This document shows, piece by piece, positions 17,585 to 29,009 of a DNA stretch of 64,000 bases. The stretch covers positions 1 through 64,000 of the forward strand of contig WIXG01000179.1 of NCBI GenBank assembly GCA_009869945.1, written 5' to 3'. The translations under genes were made by a program, and so were the position numbers. The notes under the pieces were generated by a model. It was not told the origin of the DNA and searched no databases. It was given only the letters and a program-made list of their open reading frames with translations. Source of the DNA: Mesaphorura yosii (taxonomy: Eukaryota; Arthropoda; Collembola; Poduromorpha; Tullbergiidae). Each line of letters begins with the position of its first letter. Position 1 is the stretch's first letter.

Positions 17585-19308
17585 ATGGGCAATTGTCACA
17601 GCGGGTGGATTTTTGGCGTCATTCTGTTGCTCGTCCTCACCCATTTCACTGCAACTTCTATAGACGCATTTCGCTGGAGCCGCAACCAAGTGTCAGGTTC
17701 AACGCGACCATCTTTGACTGTTCGACTCTTCAATTCAATAGAAACACGATTAGCGCGCAGATACAGACTCCACACGCTCCCAACCCTGAACACGGTGCGT
17801 ACGCGGTCTGTTCAGTTTCTGCAGTATCTCAATCTTTTAGCTCATGATCCGTGGACTAAATCTTTTTCTAGGAGAATCGCGTGAGGTCTCGCGGCTACCC
17901 TTTCGAAACCCACAGCCTTCAATCTGAAGATGGCTACGGACTGCAACTGCACAGAATTCCACACGGAGTTAAGGACAAGGAGTATACCGAAGAACGACCG
18001 GCCGTGCTTCTAAATCATGGAATATTTGGATCCTCTCTGGACTGGGTTGTGAATTATGACACAAACAACTGCTTGGGTGAGTTCCATTGTCACTTGTTGC
18101 TTGTTACTTGTATCCTGGCACTGTATGGACTGACTCGAGATTCTCATTCTCGTTCAACTTCGACTTCAGCATTCATCTTGGCCGATGCCGGATACGACGT
18201 TTGGCTCTCCAACGCCAGAGGAACCGCATACTCAAACACCCACCAAAATTACACCATAAAAGACACTGCGTACTGGAACTTCAGTCAGCATGAAATGGGA
18301 GTGTACGATCTTCCAGTTACGATTGACTGCATTCTCAATACGACCAAACAAGCAAAACTGCACTACATTGGCTACTCCTTGTCGTCGGCAACAATTCTGA
18401 TTCTGCTGTCCGAAAAACCAGAGTACAATGAGAAAATTTCCTCCGCCGTATTGCTTGCGCCTGCCGTCTACACCCATCACGGAAAAGGACTTCGACGTCT
18501 CCTGCCCCTGCAATTTCCAACTCAGGTTTTAAGCGTCGATGGTTTTGCGAATTAGGTTGTTAAATTCTAGATTACTATCGATTACTTGTATTTGACGACA
18601 GTTCCTGCAAAATATCATCGGGCCATACCCAATTGGAACTGAATCCGTTGCCCTTTTCTCAAACCAATTCTATTTGCCCCGCTTATGCGACGGGAGACTC
18701 ATACCGACGAAAAGACTCGGGTTTTGCAGGCTTCTTCGCATGAGACCCAAGGGAAGGTTACACGGAAATGCGCAGTCTCAAGCTCAGGTACACGAATTTA
18801 TTCCAGCTTCCAGTATTGATAAAAGCGTTTCTCAAATGAGTCATTATTTACAGGACCAGTACTCGATCGTCAACTCGAACCTCATAACCGCAACTTCATC
18901 TAAAGTGATCTTGCACTTAATTCAGGTTACGCGTTTCAGTAGATTTCAGTTCTACGATTATGGACAAGCGATTAATCTCAAGATTTACAATGTATCCAGT
19001 CCTCCAGAGTATACGTTTGCTAATGCAAAGGTGCCGATAAGCATATTTTACGCTGACGCCGATCCCGCTGTTACTCGAAAGGTACGACGCGACGTTACTT
19101 TATGATTGACTCAGCTTGTCCCGTGTGTGAATTTTTTCTAACGATGTGTTTATTACAGGATGTCAGGCTCTTGGCGTCCAGACTGCCAAACGTAGAGGAG
19201 ATTTATCGTGTTCCGAACAGAAAGTTTACGCACGATGACTTCCCTTTCTCTGGACGTGCGAATGAGTTGGTGTACCAGCACATACTGGAAGTGTTGAAGA
19301 AACATTGA
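17585..19308 (+). CDS. Acid lipase-like alpha/beta hydrolase 1 (LIPA/LIPF family)
   Basis: Member of the gastric/lysosomal acid lipase family that releases fatty acids from triglycerides and sterol esters. Exons: 17585-17794, 17872-18076, 18170-18525, 18602-18787, 18854-19081 and 19159-19308; 1335 nt, 444 aa. A signal-anchor (WIFGVILLLVL) precedes the lipase lid domain. Family landmarks are RGYPFETHSLQSEDGY, LLNHGIFGSSLDW, ADAGYDVWLSNARG and HEMGVYDLP. The nucleophile elbow is GYSLSS; the Ser is present but the last Gly of GxSxG is Ser. The Asp in FYADADP and the His in FTHDDFPFS complete the likely triad. The middle segment (18602-18787) is poorly conserved. The intron 18788-18853 is 66 nt and stopless in frame. 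A paralogue lies at 39059-40604. Confidence 0.88.
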
Positions 19309-20574
19309 GATTGGGAGAACGGATTGCATAATGCGTGGTATTATGCGATGAAGAACTTATCAATTGGTTAACTAGTCATCTGTACAGCAATTGCTGCACC
19401 TACCCTGCGATCAAGCATCGATGGGTGAAGGGTCGTGAGAAAATGTAGGATAACTTGATAGTACACGCAACATGGCAAACATGCAATATCGTGAAGTCAG
19501 CAAAATTAAATGAATGAGGAACGGCTTCAACGCATGCCTCAGTTTAAGGCAACAGAAAGAATGGCACGGCCGGCCGTCGCAAGTTCTGATCGCGATCCAG
19601 ACTTATATAATTCTTGGATCTTGGCCTTCGTAGGTCACCGAAACAAGGCTAACATAAGTTCTAAACTTTGTTGTGGGAATTAGCCGGGCTTGGCTGATCA
19701 ATCTCGAGTACACGGCTGCGACGTGCTCAGTGCTGTGGGAACGGCTGTTGAATAAAGAAGACACAGGATGTAGATTAGTAGTACCTGCCTTTATGTAATT
19801 TAGTCTTCTGCTTTGTTTGCTCTGATTCATGGATTTTATTAAATAAGGCTCTTTGCATGTGCAAATGAGACCACAGTCTTATAATGAAATCTCGGAGAAG
19901 AACAAGTTGCTTTTTAACAACAAAATTAATTTTATTCGGAATGACTTGTGCAATAATATAATTCGTCTTCGGCATGACTTAACATTGGCAGAATTTTTTA
20001 GCATGGGTAACTAGGAATTCAGTTGACCCGGCATGAGTTGCCTGAAAATCCTTACTAGGCATCTTCAATAGATAATAACCAAAATTCTGTAACGTTGACT
20101 GGGCAGATTTTCATCATACAGTATAAGAAAAGATGCAGCCAGACGCAAGTAAAGTCATAACGCATTGCGAGTTGAGTTAACAAAGATACAATCTCCCAAT
20201 GTCTCCAATTCCTATAACTTTGAAATAAAATGGTAATGGATGTTGAATTCTTTCTCGAGATTCGTTCCAAGACCACATTCATTTGTAACGATTCTCTAAA
20301 AGAAATTATTTGTAACAATTGTTATGAAACACTTTCTCTTAACACAATTTTCTCTAAGTATCTCGCACAAACCCGGAACGCGATCTTTAACTCGTCATCA
20401 TGCCGAAAGTTTATTTACTGAACCCAGTAAATACAACTAGAACTTGCAAAATAATAAAAATGTGGAGTAGCACAGAAAAGGAATTTTGCATTCTTTTTCT
20501 TGTCACTTATCCAAAACAATTGTTTTTTATTATCAAAACCGATTCAAACTTACGTCATATTTGATGGCATGTCA
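19309..20574. other. Intergenic region
   Basis: About 1.3 kb with no convincing coding sequence. Candidate ORFs of 63-87 codons are low in recognisable content and lack splice support. Confidence 0.45.
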
Positions 20575-23500
20575 GGCCTTCATTTTAATAATTTGACATG
20601 CATACATCTTATATGACATCGCTGTGGCCCAAGAAAAAATGCTTGGGCCATTATAGTGCATGACCTCGCAGTCGCCTTCACGAAGCCTCTTACTGAACTT
20701 TGGTAAGCCTTGTCGACATTTTCTCGCCGTACCAAATCCGCACGTCTTGTTTTCAAGAATGAATGTCAGCAACTTCGGGCTGAAAGTAACTTCGTGTAAA
20801 GGAAATCTAAGCGTATCATAAACAAGAAAATGACACATTACTTGCAAAGGGGTCGAATTATTCAAGTTGCTTTAATTTCATTCTCATGAAAGTGAAGAGT
20901 CAAGTTTCTTCGTTGAGAAATTGCTTCGGTTGGTGTTTTAGTTACCTACTACTGTGAATAAGCCATTTTTGTTTTCAGTCATGTTCGTACTCGTAAACTT
21001 TTATTAGTATTGTGCTCAGTAAATAAAAAAAAATGTTTAGTACTTGTATTTCTACCGATGCAGCATTTTTTTCGTCAACTTTATCATGTTTTTCTAACCA
21101 AGTAACGAAGTAAGTGTGGCTGTGTCTTGTGTTATATCCGAACAAGGAACCTTGTCTAAATTCCATGAAATGAGTCTACGGAGGACATAAAGAAGCACGC
21201 ATGCGAATGTACAAAGGCGATCTTGCTTCGTATGTTTGTGCCAAACGCGGTCATCATGCCATTCCGCCTCAGCCTCTGGAATTTTTGTCAACGCTTGTAG
21301 TGAACATTCTCATTGCCGTCATTGCTGAGTTTGCATATTATTACTGGAGTCTGGTCTCATGGTCGCTTCCTCAACTCAGATTTCATGCTGTTGGTTCGTT
21401 GCTCTACTTAACCTCAAAACGATGAGACTCAAAGGTTCAGGTTGGTTTTTATCATAAGGGTTTTGATGCTGCTCTTGAATTTTAATGAGGGTAGATTGTA
21501 GCAATTTGTCCTCACTCCACGATGCCCGCCAATATTTCCATTGTTAGGTAGCACAAAGGTCATGACACACACACAAGAATACAAAACTAGAAATGGAAGC
21601 ATCAGACAAGCATTAGCGTTCTTCTTGTGCTTCATTTTTGAATAGATGGTTAGCATAACATGCAAAATAAGAAACTGGAAATTGGCTGATTTCTTGAGGG
21701 CGTGACTTGGCATCATCCGTCGCATTCTCTCATTTTCCCTTTTTCATTTGAATTTCTTTACAGGTCGAACCTGAACGTGTCTCTTGGAGATGGTAGCAAT
21801 TATTGTCCGTGTCGTCAGATTAAAATAGATTGAATAGTACAAGAGAGGGTGCATGTGCATTAATGCATCGGAATGAGAACGTGGATCGGACCTTTGAATC
21901 TTTGTTTTTTAGTTCGCATTCGGAGCCACGTAACGCAGTGATAATGTATTACGTACTTAAACTGGAAAAAGGGACCTTCTCCTTTCCTTTCTTGGTATTT
22001 GTGTTTACTGCCAGAGTGTGTTCACCTACGACTTCATGACTTTCATTGCTACTGTGCTGATAGTGAGTTGTGAGTTCATTCCTTTGCTGGCCTGGCCTGG
22101 CCAAAGCATGAGAAAATTCATGCCTATTTTCAGTCAGCCCATTCAGTGCAATATTACGTAGCTCTCATTTCACGGCTCGTCTCACTCCTCTGTGCTTTGC
22201 TTTTTAGCTACATTTATCTCTCGGCTCGTCTCAGTTTGCTCTCACAAGCATTCGATCATTTGCACTAGACCGGTGAGGTTGTCTAAATATTTTTATTGTG
22301 ATTGGACTTTCTTTATCATCCGCCATCCACCTGTGCTGTGCGTCTGCATATGATTGATCTCAACAAGTTCCAGCGGAAGCCTTAACCCGTGAATTAAACC
22401 GTCTCAGCTTAGAAAGGTGACGAAAAGTGAGAGGTTCTACTGTTCATAGCGCAAGGTTCAAAATATTAGCATTTTTATAAACGAAAGAATACCACTGATT
22501 AGAAACTCTTGCCAACAAATTCAGCAATCTGCAATGAAATCAGCCTCGAATGAGCCCGTTTGGAAGTTTTGAATGGTAGAGGATTCCAAAATACTGGCAT
22601 TCACTGACTCTTGAGTCCACCAAAACTTGACGAATTCTGCTGGACACGCAGACTCACACGCACATGTGAGCTTTACATTTTACAACGAGTGCAGAGTTGA
22701 AGCTGACGCGACTTGAATTTCAAAATACTTTGATAAAAACACTACTATTGAGCTGGCCAGCAATCACTAACCTGAACGTAAACGTCACCTGCTGCTACAG
22801 ATCCCTTCAGAAGAAATTCTTTTAAATAAAGTGGACACGGGTCGAGTTGACCGAGCGTCGGAGATGTCATCTTATCAAGCCGTAAGCCCAATTTGCTTTT
22901 GACCTGTAACTCGAAATTTGATCCCACGTGATCTTAGCCCCCTGCACTTACTGAGATCTTGTTCCATTGCATAAAATGACGGGAGCAAAGTCCTAAAACG
23001 AGACGGTGCGGTAGAAGTAACCTGAGTCATGAGCTTACAAAGTTGGAAGAATCACAAACATTTTCCTTTTGACTTTGGCGATTGTAATCCTTCATCCTTC
23101 GAAGCGTTCGATCATTGTCTACTGTGGTTTTCCGAGCAAAATAAGAAAACGCAAGATAGGCTCTGGATATTTAGGAGTCAGACAGGCCAAACCCTATTCG
23201 ATTCTGGTCTTTTTTGCGAGTCTCATAAAATTTTGAGAAAAGACAATTGACCATTCGATTAAAGGTTAACTATTCTCGCATCGCATCTCTGGACCCGGTA
23301 ATTACTTAATGTTATCTAATCAACGAACCTGGCCAAACGATAGGTTTAATTTAAAATCACGGCATTCACCCAAGATACTTATTAGAGGACTCAAAAGCAT
23401 TTGACCAATTATTGGATCAGCCTCCATTATCAGATTTTTTATGATTTGAGTTAATATTTTCTATGCAATTTTCTTTTAACATGTGCACGCTGGGTGACAG

Positions 23501-25804
23501 CATCGCTCTCCGATGATAGAGTTGCGTATTTTCGACTAATTGTGCTCGAAGCTCCGTGCGGAAGGTCCATTTTATAAAGCTCTATAAAATTTAAAGGTCG
23601 TATAAAACTGTGACTCATATTCGAGGTTGACGTTCCATGCATGATAGTGATTCCGTTGTTTTGTTGAGTTGGGTGACAGAGGTTGTCGAAGCGGCAGTGA
23701 CTATATGTACGTAATTTCGGTCGCAGGAAAGTTGCTTCAGCTCTTCTTTGTGTCGTAGGGTAAAGTTGTTATAATAATAACGTTGAGGTGATAAAGAATC
23801 TCCGTTGTAGAGACTTCGGGAGTTGTGTTAGAACTGAACCTTTCACTAAACCGTGGTTGGTTGTATTTATTCAAGCTCCAAAAGCAATTAAAAGGACGCA
23901 ACCTTTTACAAGTAATAATTTCCACGACCCAGAGTTCAGTGAGAAACTGAAAATGAAGAAACATAAGGGTATGCATTATGCTTATGTGAATTGCTACTGT
24001 TTCCCTAATCCTTCATTCTGTTAAAAATACTAAGCCCAAAATATTCTTACAACTTATTCCTAAAACAAAGTCCAATGTCATAAACCAAAGTCGAGCCAAA
24101 CCAGTCTAATTCATGTGTACACAAACATGCATTATCTCAAGCTGGTCCTCCTCTTGCCTTGAAACTCGAACTTGTCTCGGATTTGTGCACCGGTCACCGT
24201 CCCGTGCATAGGACTTTGTCCTGTGCACATTTCTCCGACAAAAGTACTGACGCAGTATACTCTATAAAAGTTAACGACAAAGTCAATACCATGACAATTG
24301 ACCAGGCCAAGCTCTAACAAGGTTACTTCGTCTCTTGTATTGTAAATGCTCTTGAAATCGTCGGAATCGGAGTACATGCGCAGTTCATTGTTCCGAAATT
24401 TAGGAAACTCGGTTTCATGAAAATCATATCTGGATCGACGTAGACAACAGTCTGATAATTTAGTGGTAATTTGTCCAGATACATTCGCAAATACTACTGA
24501 ATACTCAACTACTCGATACTGAATGTGGTCCCGATCATTTTCGTTCCGTCACAGAAAAGGATGATGTGCATTAAGGGTTGGTTTTGGGCCACAATTTTTT
24601 ATTTTTGCGATCAATAGGCCTTAGTCCATAGAAAAAAAATCCGTCCAGACCGGGCTCGAAAATTTGAATTTCCCGGGTCCCAGAGCCGGTTGAAGTGTGA
24701 TCCTCGATTTTTCAACTTTTTCCTGGGCGGTGCTATCGGGTCACGGTCTTACCATAAAATAGCCCTATTTGTATAGGTCACACCCCTGGAGGACCCGTCT
24801 CGAAATTCCACCCCAGCTTCGAGTTATGGGGGTTCAAAGTTTTTGGCGAGAAACTTTGAACCCTCATAACTTTTGTTTGCATACGAATTTCAAGTTGGGG
24901 TAAAGTGAGTTTTTCATCTGCCATCAAGACCTACAAAATGAGGTAGGTTTGGTTGGTACACAAGGCTACCTGTAGAAATTAGAAATTCCGGGTTCCAACT
25001 TTGAGAGTTCATAACTCACGACCATTAAGGAGTTGAATGATGGGGTATTGTGAGACTAGATTCTACTCCGAACGCAGAAAAATAATTTCTATATATAAGC
25101 CATTGACGTGGCCAGGATTTGTGGTTTATTTAGTAGTGACCAGTAGAAGTGTGTCTCACATTACCGACATCGAGAATTGCTGATGTTGAGGCGCACCTCT
25201 TAAGAGGGTCAACGGTGCATACACAAGTTCCAATGGCTCCAAGAATACTGGACTGATATCGCCAGATTTATACAAATAGTCTGCAATCTGATCGAAGTAC
25301 TTCTTGTCGTATGTTAACAGGACTACTTCCAGGCTCTTCCATTCCTTCTTCTCAGTCAGCACTTTCTGGTTTCTCGGACTCTGAAGATAGTCCCGTTCCA
25401 TGAGCAGCAAAGATTTCAGCATCACTTGAAGTTGTTCGACTTGTTTCGTAGTCGTATTTTTCTGATAGTGTCTGGGATTAGCGGAACCTCTGTCACTGTG
25501 TTCAGGTTCCACACAAATAGCGCTGACGATAGTAACCGGTCGGAGAGAATTTGGTTTGAAGCTAAATTCGGAGTTTTGAAGGTGCTGAAGGGAGAGGTTT
25601 TTCAACAGGTTGTGAGTGTTGTGTGAGGGTGAACATGGAAATTGAGAAAATTCTTATCAGTGTACAAGCGATCAGAAGAGCAATGATCACCGGCCGCTTC
25701 ACAAGCGGCTTCTTTTTCCGGTCGACTGGAATACCCGTGAATGTATCCATCGTACTCATGCTTCTTGAATTGACTTGTGATTGTGAGTTGGACGCTCGGA
25801 TCAT
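20575..25804 (-). pseudogene. GT8-type glycosyltransferase-like locus, fragmented
   Basis: Pieces in the order of a GT8 (glucoside xylosyltransferase-like) protein lie on the minus strand. A type II anchor starts at ATG 25804: basic DRKKKPLVKR, then VIIALLIACTLIRIFSISMF. A luminal start (VTIVSAICVEPE, then VEQLQVMLKSLLLMERD and LEVVLLTYDKKYFDQI) lies at about 25540-25165 but in another frame. An exon near 24485-24400 carries YQTVVYVDPDMIFMKP, a likely DxD sugar-nucleotide/Mn motif, after which the frame breaks again. A possible exon at 22750-22905 ends KGSVAAGDVYVQ. A C-terminal-like exon at 20820-20575 includes GDCEVMHYNGPSIFSW. The two frame breaks and spread-out exons suggest a decayed gene, though missed micro-introns could also explain them. 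I am fairly sure of the DxD exon and unsure of the whole model. Confidence 0.4.
24580..25060. repeat. Repeat-like, more GC-rich block with internal hairpin
   Basis: This block differs in texture from its surroundings (runs such as CCCGGGTCCC and GGGCGGTGC) and has no ORF. It contains a near-perfect inverted repeat at 24822-24842 and 24851-24871, and a looser third copy of the arm near 24997-25017. It would sit inside an intron of the GT8-like locus. It resembles part of a non-autonomous mobile element, but no terminal inverted repeats or target duplications were identified. Confidence 0.35.
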
Positions 25805-25957
25805 GTTTAAAAATTGCACCAGAAACGAATATAATTTTCAAGTCTGAGTTGAATGATTTGAATTTTAGAGAGAGCCGATTATTTTTGTGTGGGGAAACTA
25901 ACGCACAGTTGTTGCTGCGAAATTAAACTAATCAAATGATTTCTTTGATCGTTACAG

Positions 25958-27442
25958 GCTCTGCCAGGATACTTTGAACTCTTTCCACGGGTAATTTCTA
26001 ACAAACCCAGACGAGACATTATACCCAGCTATCCAAGACACCGCGATAAACTCAATTTTAATGGCAGCATCAATTCGGATGAGTCGCTGATCATAGACGA
26101 GCGCTGGAATGGAGTGACAAAAAAAGTTTGCATTAAGCAAGTTGGCCACCCGTCTCATTATCCTATAATTTTCATCTCGAGCTATGTCTTCGCAACTGTC
26201 CTGGAATTAAGTTTTCCAGTTAACATCCAATGGGTTTTTTCGTTTTCGTCATTCTTGGACAAACTCGTGAGTATACGATTCACCGCAGAATGTTTCACTG
26301 ACAAATGTGAAAATGGGAACATCGAAGGTCTGCATTGCCATATTAAACCTTGCCCATCAGTCACTGAAATCAGCATCACCACTAACCCGGTCAGGCAAGG
26401 GATTCCGTGGCACGACGAACGCGTAGCAAATATGACTAGAGCAGTCGATGCAATACTGGATCGTGCAGGCAAATACTTCAAGAATCTTTCGTACGCCAGT
26501 CTTCAACTGCCATTAAATGCCAAATTGGAGGAGTTCTTACGAAGAATGCCGAAGTTGAACGTGCACTCCAAGGAGAAGAGGTACCGCTACGACAAAGGAG
26601 TAATAATTTTTATGACACGATCTCCAGCGCAAGAGCCCCTTCGCCTTCCTACATCGCCTGCTGAAAACGAGAAAACAAGGCCACCCGTGCCAGAAACTAC
26701 GAGCAAAGGAGGGCAAAACGGGTCAAATACGGGCCCACTTTTCAATGCTGTAAAGCGAGCGCAAGATACAAAAGTTACGATAAAGAAGGAGGCAGTAGAA
26801 GATCGAATTCCTCGGCACGTGCGTTTTCCAGACGCTTGTGAACCTCGCCCTCCAAACATCAATATGTGGCGACCAGCGGCAGCAATGAAGAGAGAATACC
26901 CGTCACCAGAAAGGAGTTCACCGTATCCACCAATTGTGACGCAACATAAAGAGCAGCAGGCCACGAAAATAAAGTTATTTGTACCACCAGGATCACCCGT
27001 TCAAGAGAAATGTGCTCAAGTTTCTCCCTCGCCTGAACACTTAAGTGGTCTTAACCACGAGGCTGAAATTGATATCGATGACGACGATAAGCGGTTGGTT
27101 ATTGATGAAGATGGCCCCACGACGAAACGAAGTACTGAATCAGATTCAAAAGCAGCAAAGAATTCACCACTTCCGGCTTTCTTACGTTTTATGGAACCAG
27201 GTCGTCTCGACAAACTCTACGAATCAGTTCCTGCCGCCAACAGCCCGCGAAATGGAAAGTCAGAGGGAACAGCTTTGAATTTGGCGAAGTCAAAGCCAGC
27301 CAAGCGGAACTTCGATATCACAAACAAGTCCATCCAGCCCGAAGCTGGTACAATTGAAATAGATTATGATCACGGAAGGGCGAAGAAATTCTCTGGCAGC
27401 GCAATTTCTTTTGACAAGGCTTCAGTGGTCCACAAGCAGTAA
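25958..27442 (+). CDS. Uncharacterised disordered, probably nuclear protein
   Basis: The family is not recognised. An open frame follows a plausible acceptor (TTACAG at 25952-25957) and runs to a TAA at 27440-27442. The first in-frame ATG is at 26432, so either translation starts there (336 aa) or an upstream exon supplies the start. The N-terminal part (about 26280-26590) looks folded, with several Cys/His (FTDKCENGN, LHCHIKPCPS). The remainder is rich in Pro, Ser, Lys and acidic residues. It has a dense acidic patch (AEIDIDDDDKRLVIDEDG), Pro-directed sites (SPSPEH, SPERSSPYPP) and basic clusters such as KRNFD and RAKKF. This composition suggests a regulatory nuclear protein, which is inference only. 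AATAAA follows near 27573. Confidence 0.55.
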   Translation, partial: ALPGYFELFPRVISNKPRRDIIPSYPRHRDKLNFNGSINSDESLIIDERWNGVTKKVCIKQVGHPSHYPIIFISSYVFATVLELSFPVNIQWVFSFSSFLDKLVSIRFTAECFTDKCENGNIEGLHCHIKPCPSVTEISITTNPVRQGIPWHDERVANMTRAVDAILDRAGKYFKNLSYASLQLPLNAKLEEFLRRMPKLNVHSKEKRYRYDKGVIIFMTRSPAQEPLRLPTSPAENEKTRPPVPETTSKGGQNGSNTGPLFNAVKRAQDTKVTIKKEAVEDRIPRHVRFPDACEPRPPNINMWRPAAAMKREYPSPERSSPYPPIVTQHKEQQATKIKLFVPPGSPVQEKCAQVSPSPEHLSGLNHEAEIDIDDDDKRLVIDEDGPTTKRSTESDSKAAKNSPLPAFLRFMEPGRLDKLYESVPAANSPRNGKSEGTALNLAKSKPAKRNFDITNKSIQPEAGTIEIDYDHGRAKKFSGSAISFDKASVVHKQ

Positions 27443-28470
27443 TTGCAACTACGAGCGAGCAGCAAATCCGTGCACGTTCTTCCTACGACTGATGAAAAAT
27501 ACGACCTATTTTCTGCTGACGATGACGACCAGGAAATGCACACGCATTATTCCAGGCCACACTGAGATTACATTAATAAATTAGCTAATTACCCGTGAAG
27601 TCAAGCAAACCAGTGACGGGAAGTAACTTTGAAACTAACTCATATATTTAAGGAATGTAACTTTCAGCTTGGAGTTTTCATTTTGACAACATTTTTAATA
27701 CAATATTACAAATAAATTTACAATGTACGTGATTCTTACTCCAGTGACTTGTAATTGTAATCCTTCGTAGGCTTTTAACTTGTAATTTTAAAAATTGGGA
27801 AACAAGACTAAATACAAGAACAGTATCGCATTTCTTCATCCACTCATTGTTCACAAAGGTCTGCGTATTGTCTGCGACTACTGTCCATTGTGTCCAAATA
27901 AAATATTAACTGTTTAATCCAGTCCAGGCGCAACATCTGGCAACCTGCAATGGATTAAATTTACTTTCGGAGACCGAGCCGGCTTTTTTGCTTCTCAAGA
28001 ACATGTGAACAAAGGCTTTATGCATACACAAGAAACACAAACCATTTTGAAAGCAGGTTGAGGTTGAGAGAGCCAGACTTCAACCAAAAGGAGGGAGAAC
28101 TCTCTTCCCATTTCTCTCGCATAAACATTTACATTTATTGGATTCATCAATACATGTGAAGCAGAACTCGCGTGGACGAGGACGCCGGCACTGCCCAATC
28201 CTAGCATATGAACTCTACCTGGAGACTTTGGAGGCTGGGTCACTTCCAAGTGCACAGTGAAAGGTAGGGTTCGGCTAGTTCGATTGCTTCACATTTAAAA
28301 GGAACATCAAACTGTCCAAATCGGAATCGAAGTTGATCCACGTCCACATCAAGTAAGTTGATAATCTTTGAGACTGGAGCGAAACCAATGCTTAACAGCT
28401 AACCCTTAGAAAGGTACTAACTTGCGTCTTTGGCTTTTGAGGCAGGTTCTCATCAAAACAGCTAACCATC
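27443..28470. other. Intergenic region
   Basis: About 1 kb between the unknown gene and the chromodomain gene, with AT-rich 3' sequence and a second AATAAA near 27898. A minus-strand frame at 27995-28255 is open but not recognisable. Confidence 0.4.
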
Positions 28471-29009
28471 ATGCCTGAGGACACTGAGGCTTCAGTTGCT
28501 CCAGTCGCCGAAGTCATGGACAAGGACAAGGAGAACAACAACGAGGCTGCTGAGGATAAAGCCGAGAGCTCGGATTCGGAAGACGAAAGCACTGTAACTG
28601 GCACATACATCGTGGAGAAGATTTTGGATAAAAGAATGATGGATTCAGAATGGAAGTACTTAATTAAATGGCAAGGATGGCCGAGGTTTGTAAAATTTAT
28701 TAGTCGTCCAAGTGGCCTGTAGCAATGAAATGATGGAATTATTATATTGCCTTTTCGGTACCTTTTAGTTACACTAACACTTGGGAACCGAAGAGGAACT
28801 TGGTTGGATGCAACGAGAGACTGAAGGAGTTTGAGGAAGTTTGGGAGGCCAAGCACAAACGTAAACGCGAAAGAGCGATGCTAGAAGAAATTGAATGTTT
28901 GGCCAAGAAGGAGGAAGAATGTAAACTTGCAAAATTGGCTCCAGAAGATCTAGATCAAGGCGCCATGGTCGTTAGAAAGGAGACCAAAAAGAGAAAGCGT
29001 CGGTATTAA
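28471..29009 (+). CDS. HP1-like chromodomain protein without chromoshadow domain
   Basis: Chromatin reader of the CBX/HP1 type, expected to bind methylated histone H3 tails. Two exons, 28471-28685 and 28769-29009, give 151 aa. An acidic N-terminal tail of about 40 residues (SSDSEDES) leads into the chromodomain: TYIVEKILDKRMMDSEWKYL, then IKWQGWPRSYTNTWEP. The methyl-lysine cage aromatics are kept (Tyr46, Trp of KWQGW and the second Trp in place of the usual Tyr/Phe). After the domain comes a highly basic helix (EAKHKRKRERAMLEEIE) and a Lys/Arg-rich end (KETKKRKRRY), then a stop. There is no chromoshadow domain, so it is about half the size of canonical HP1. The basic tail could bind nucleic acid. 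The acceptor at 28768 adds one residue between domain strands compared with HP1. Confidence 0.88.

Noticed and set aside
23029-23250. Plus-strand 73-codon ORF starting with ATG
   Set aside because: No homology recognised and no promoter or poly(A) context; lies in a likely intron of the GT8-like locus.
27995-28255. Minus-strand 86-codon frame
   Set aside because: No ATG at its start, no family resemblance, and no partner exon found.
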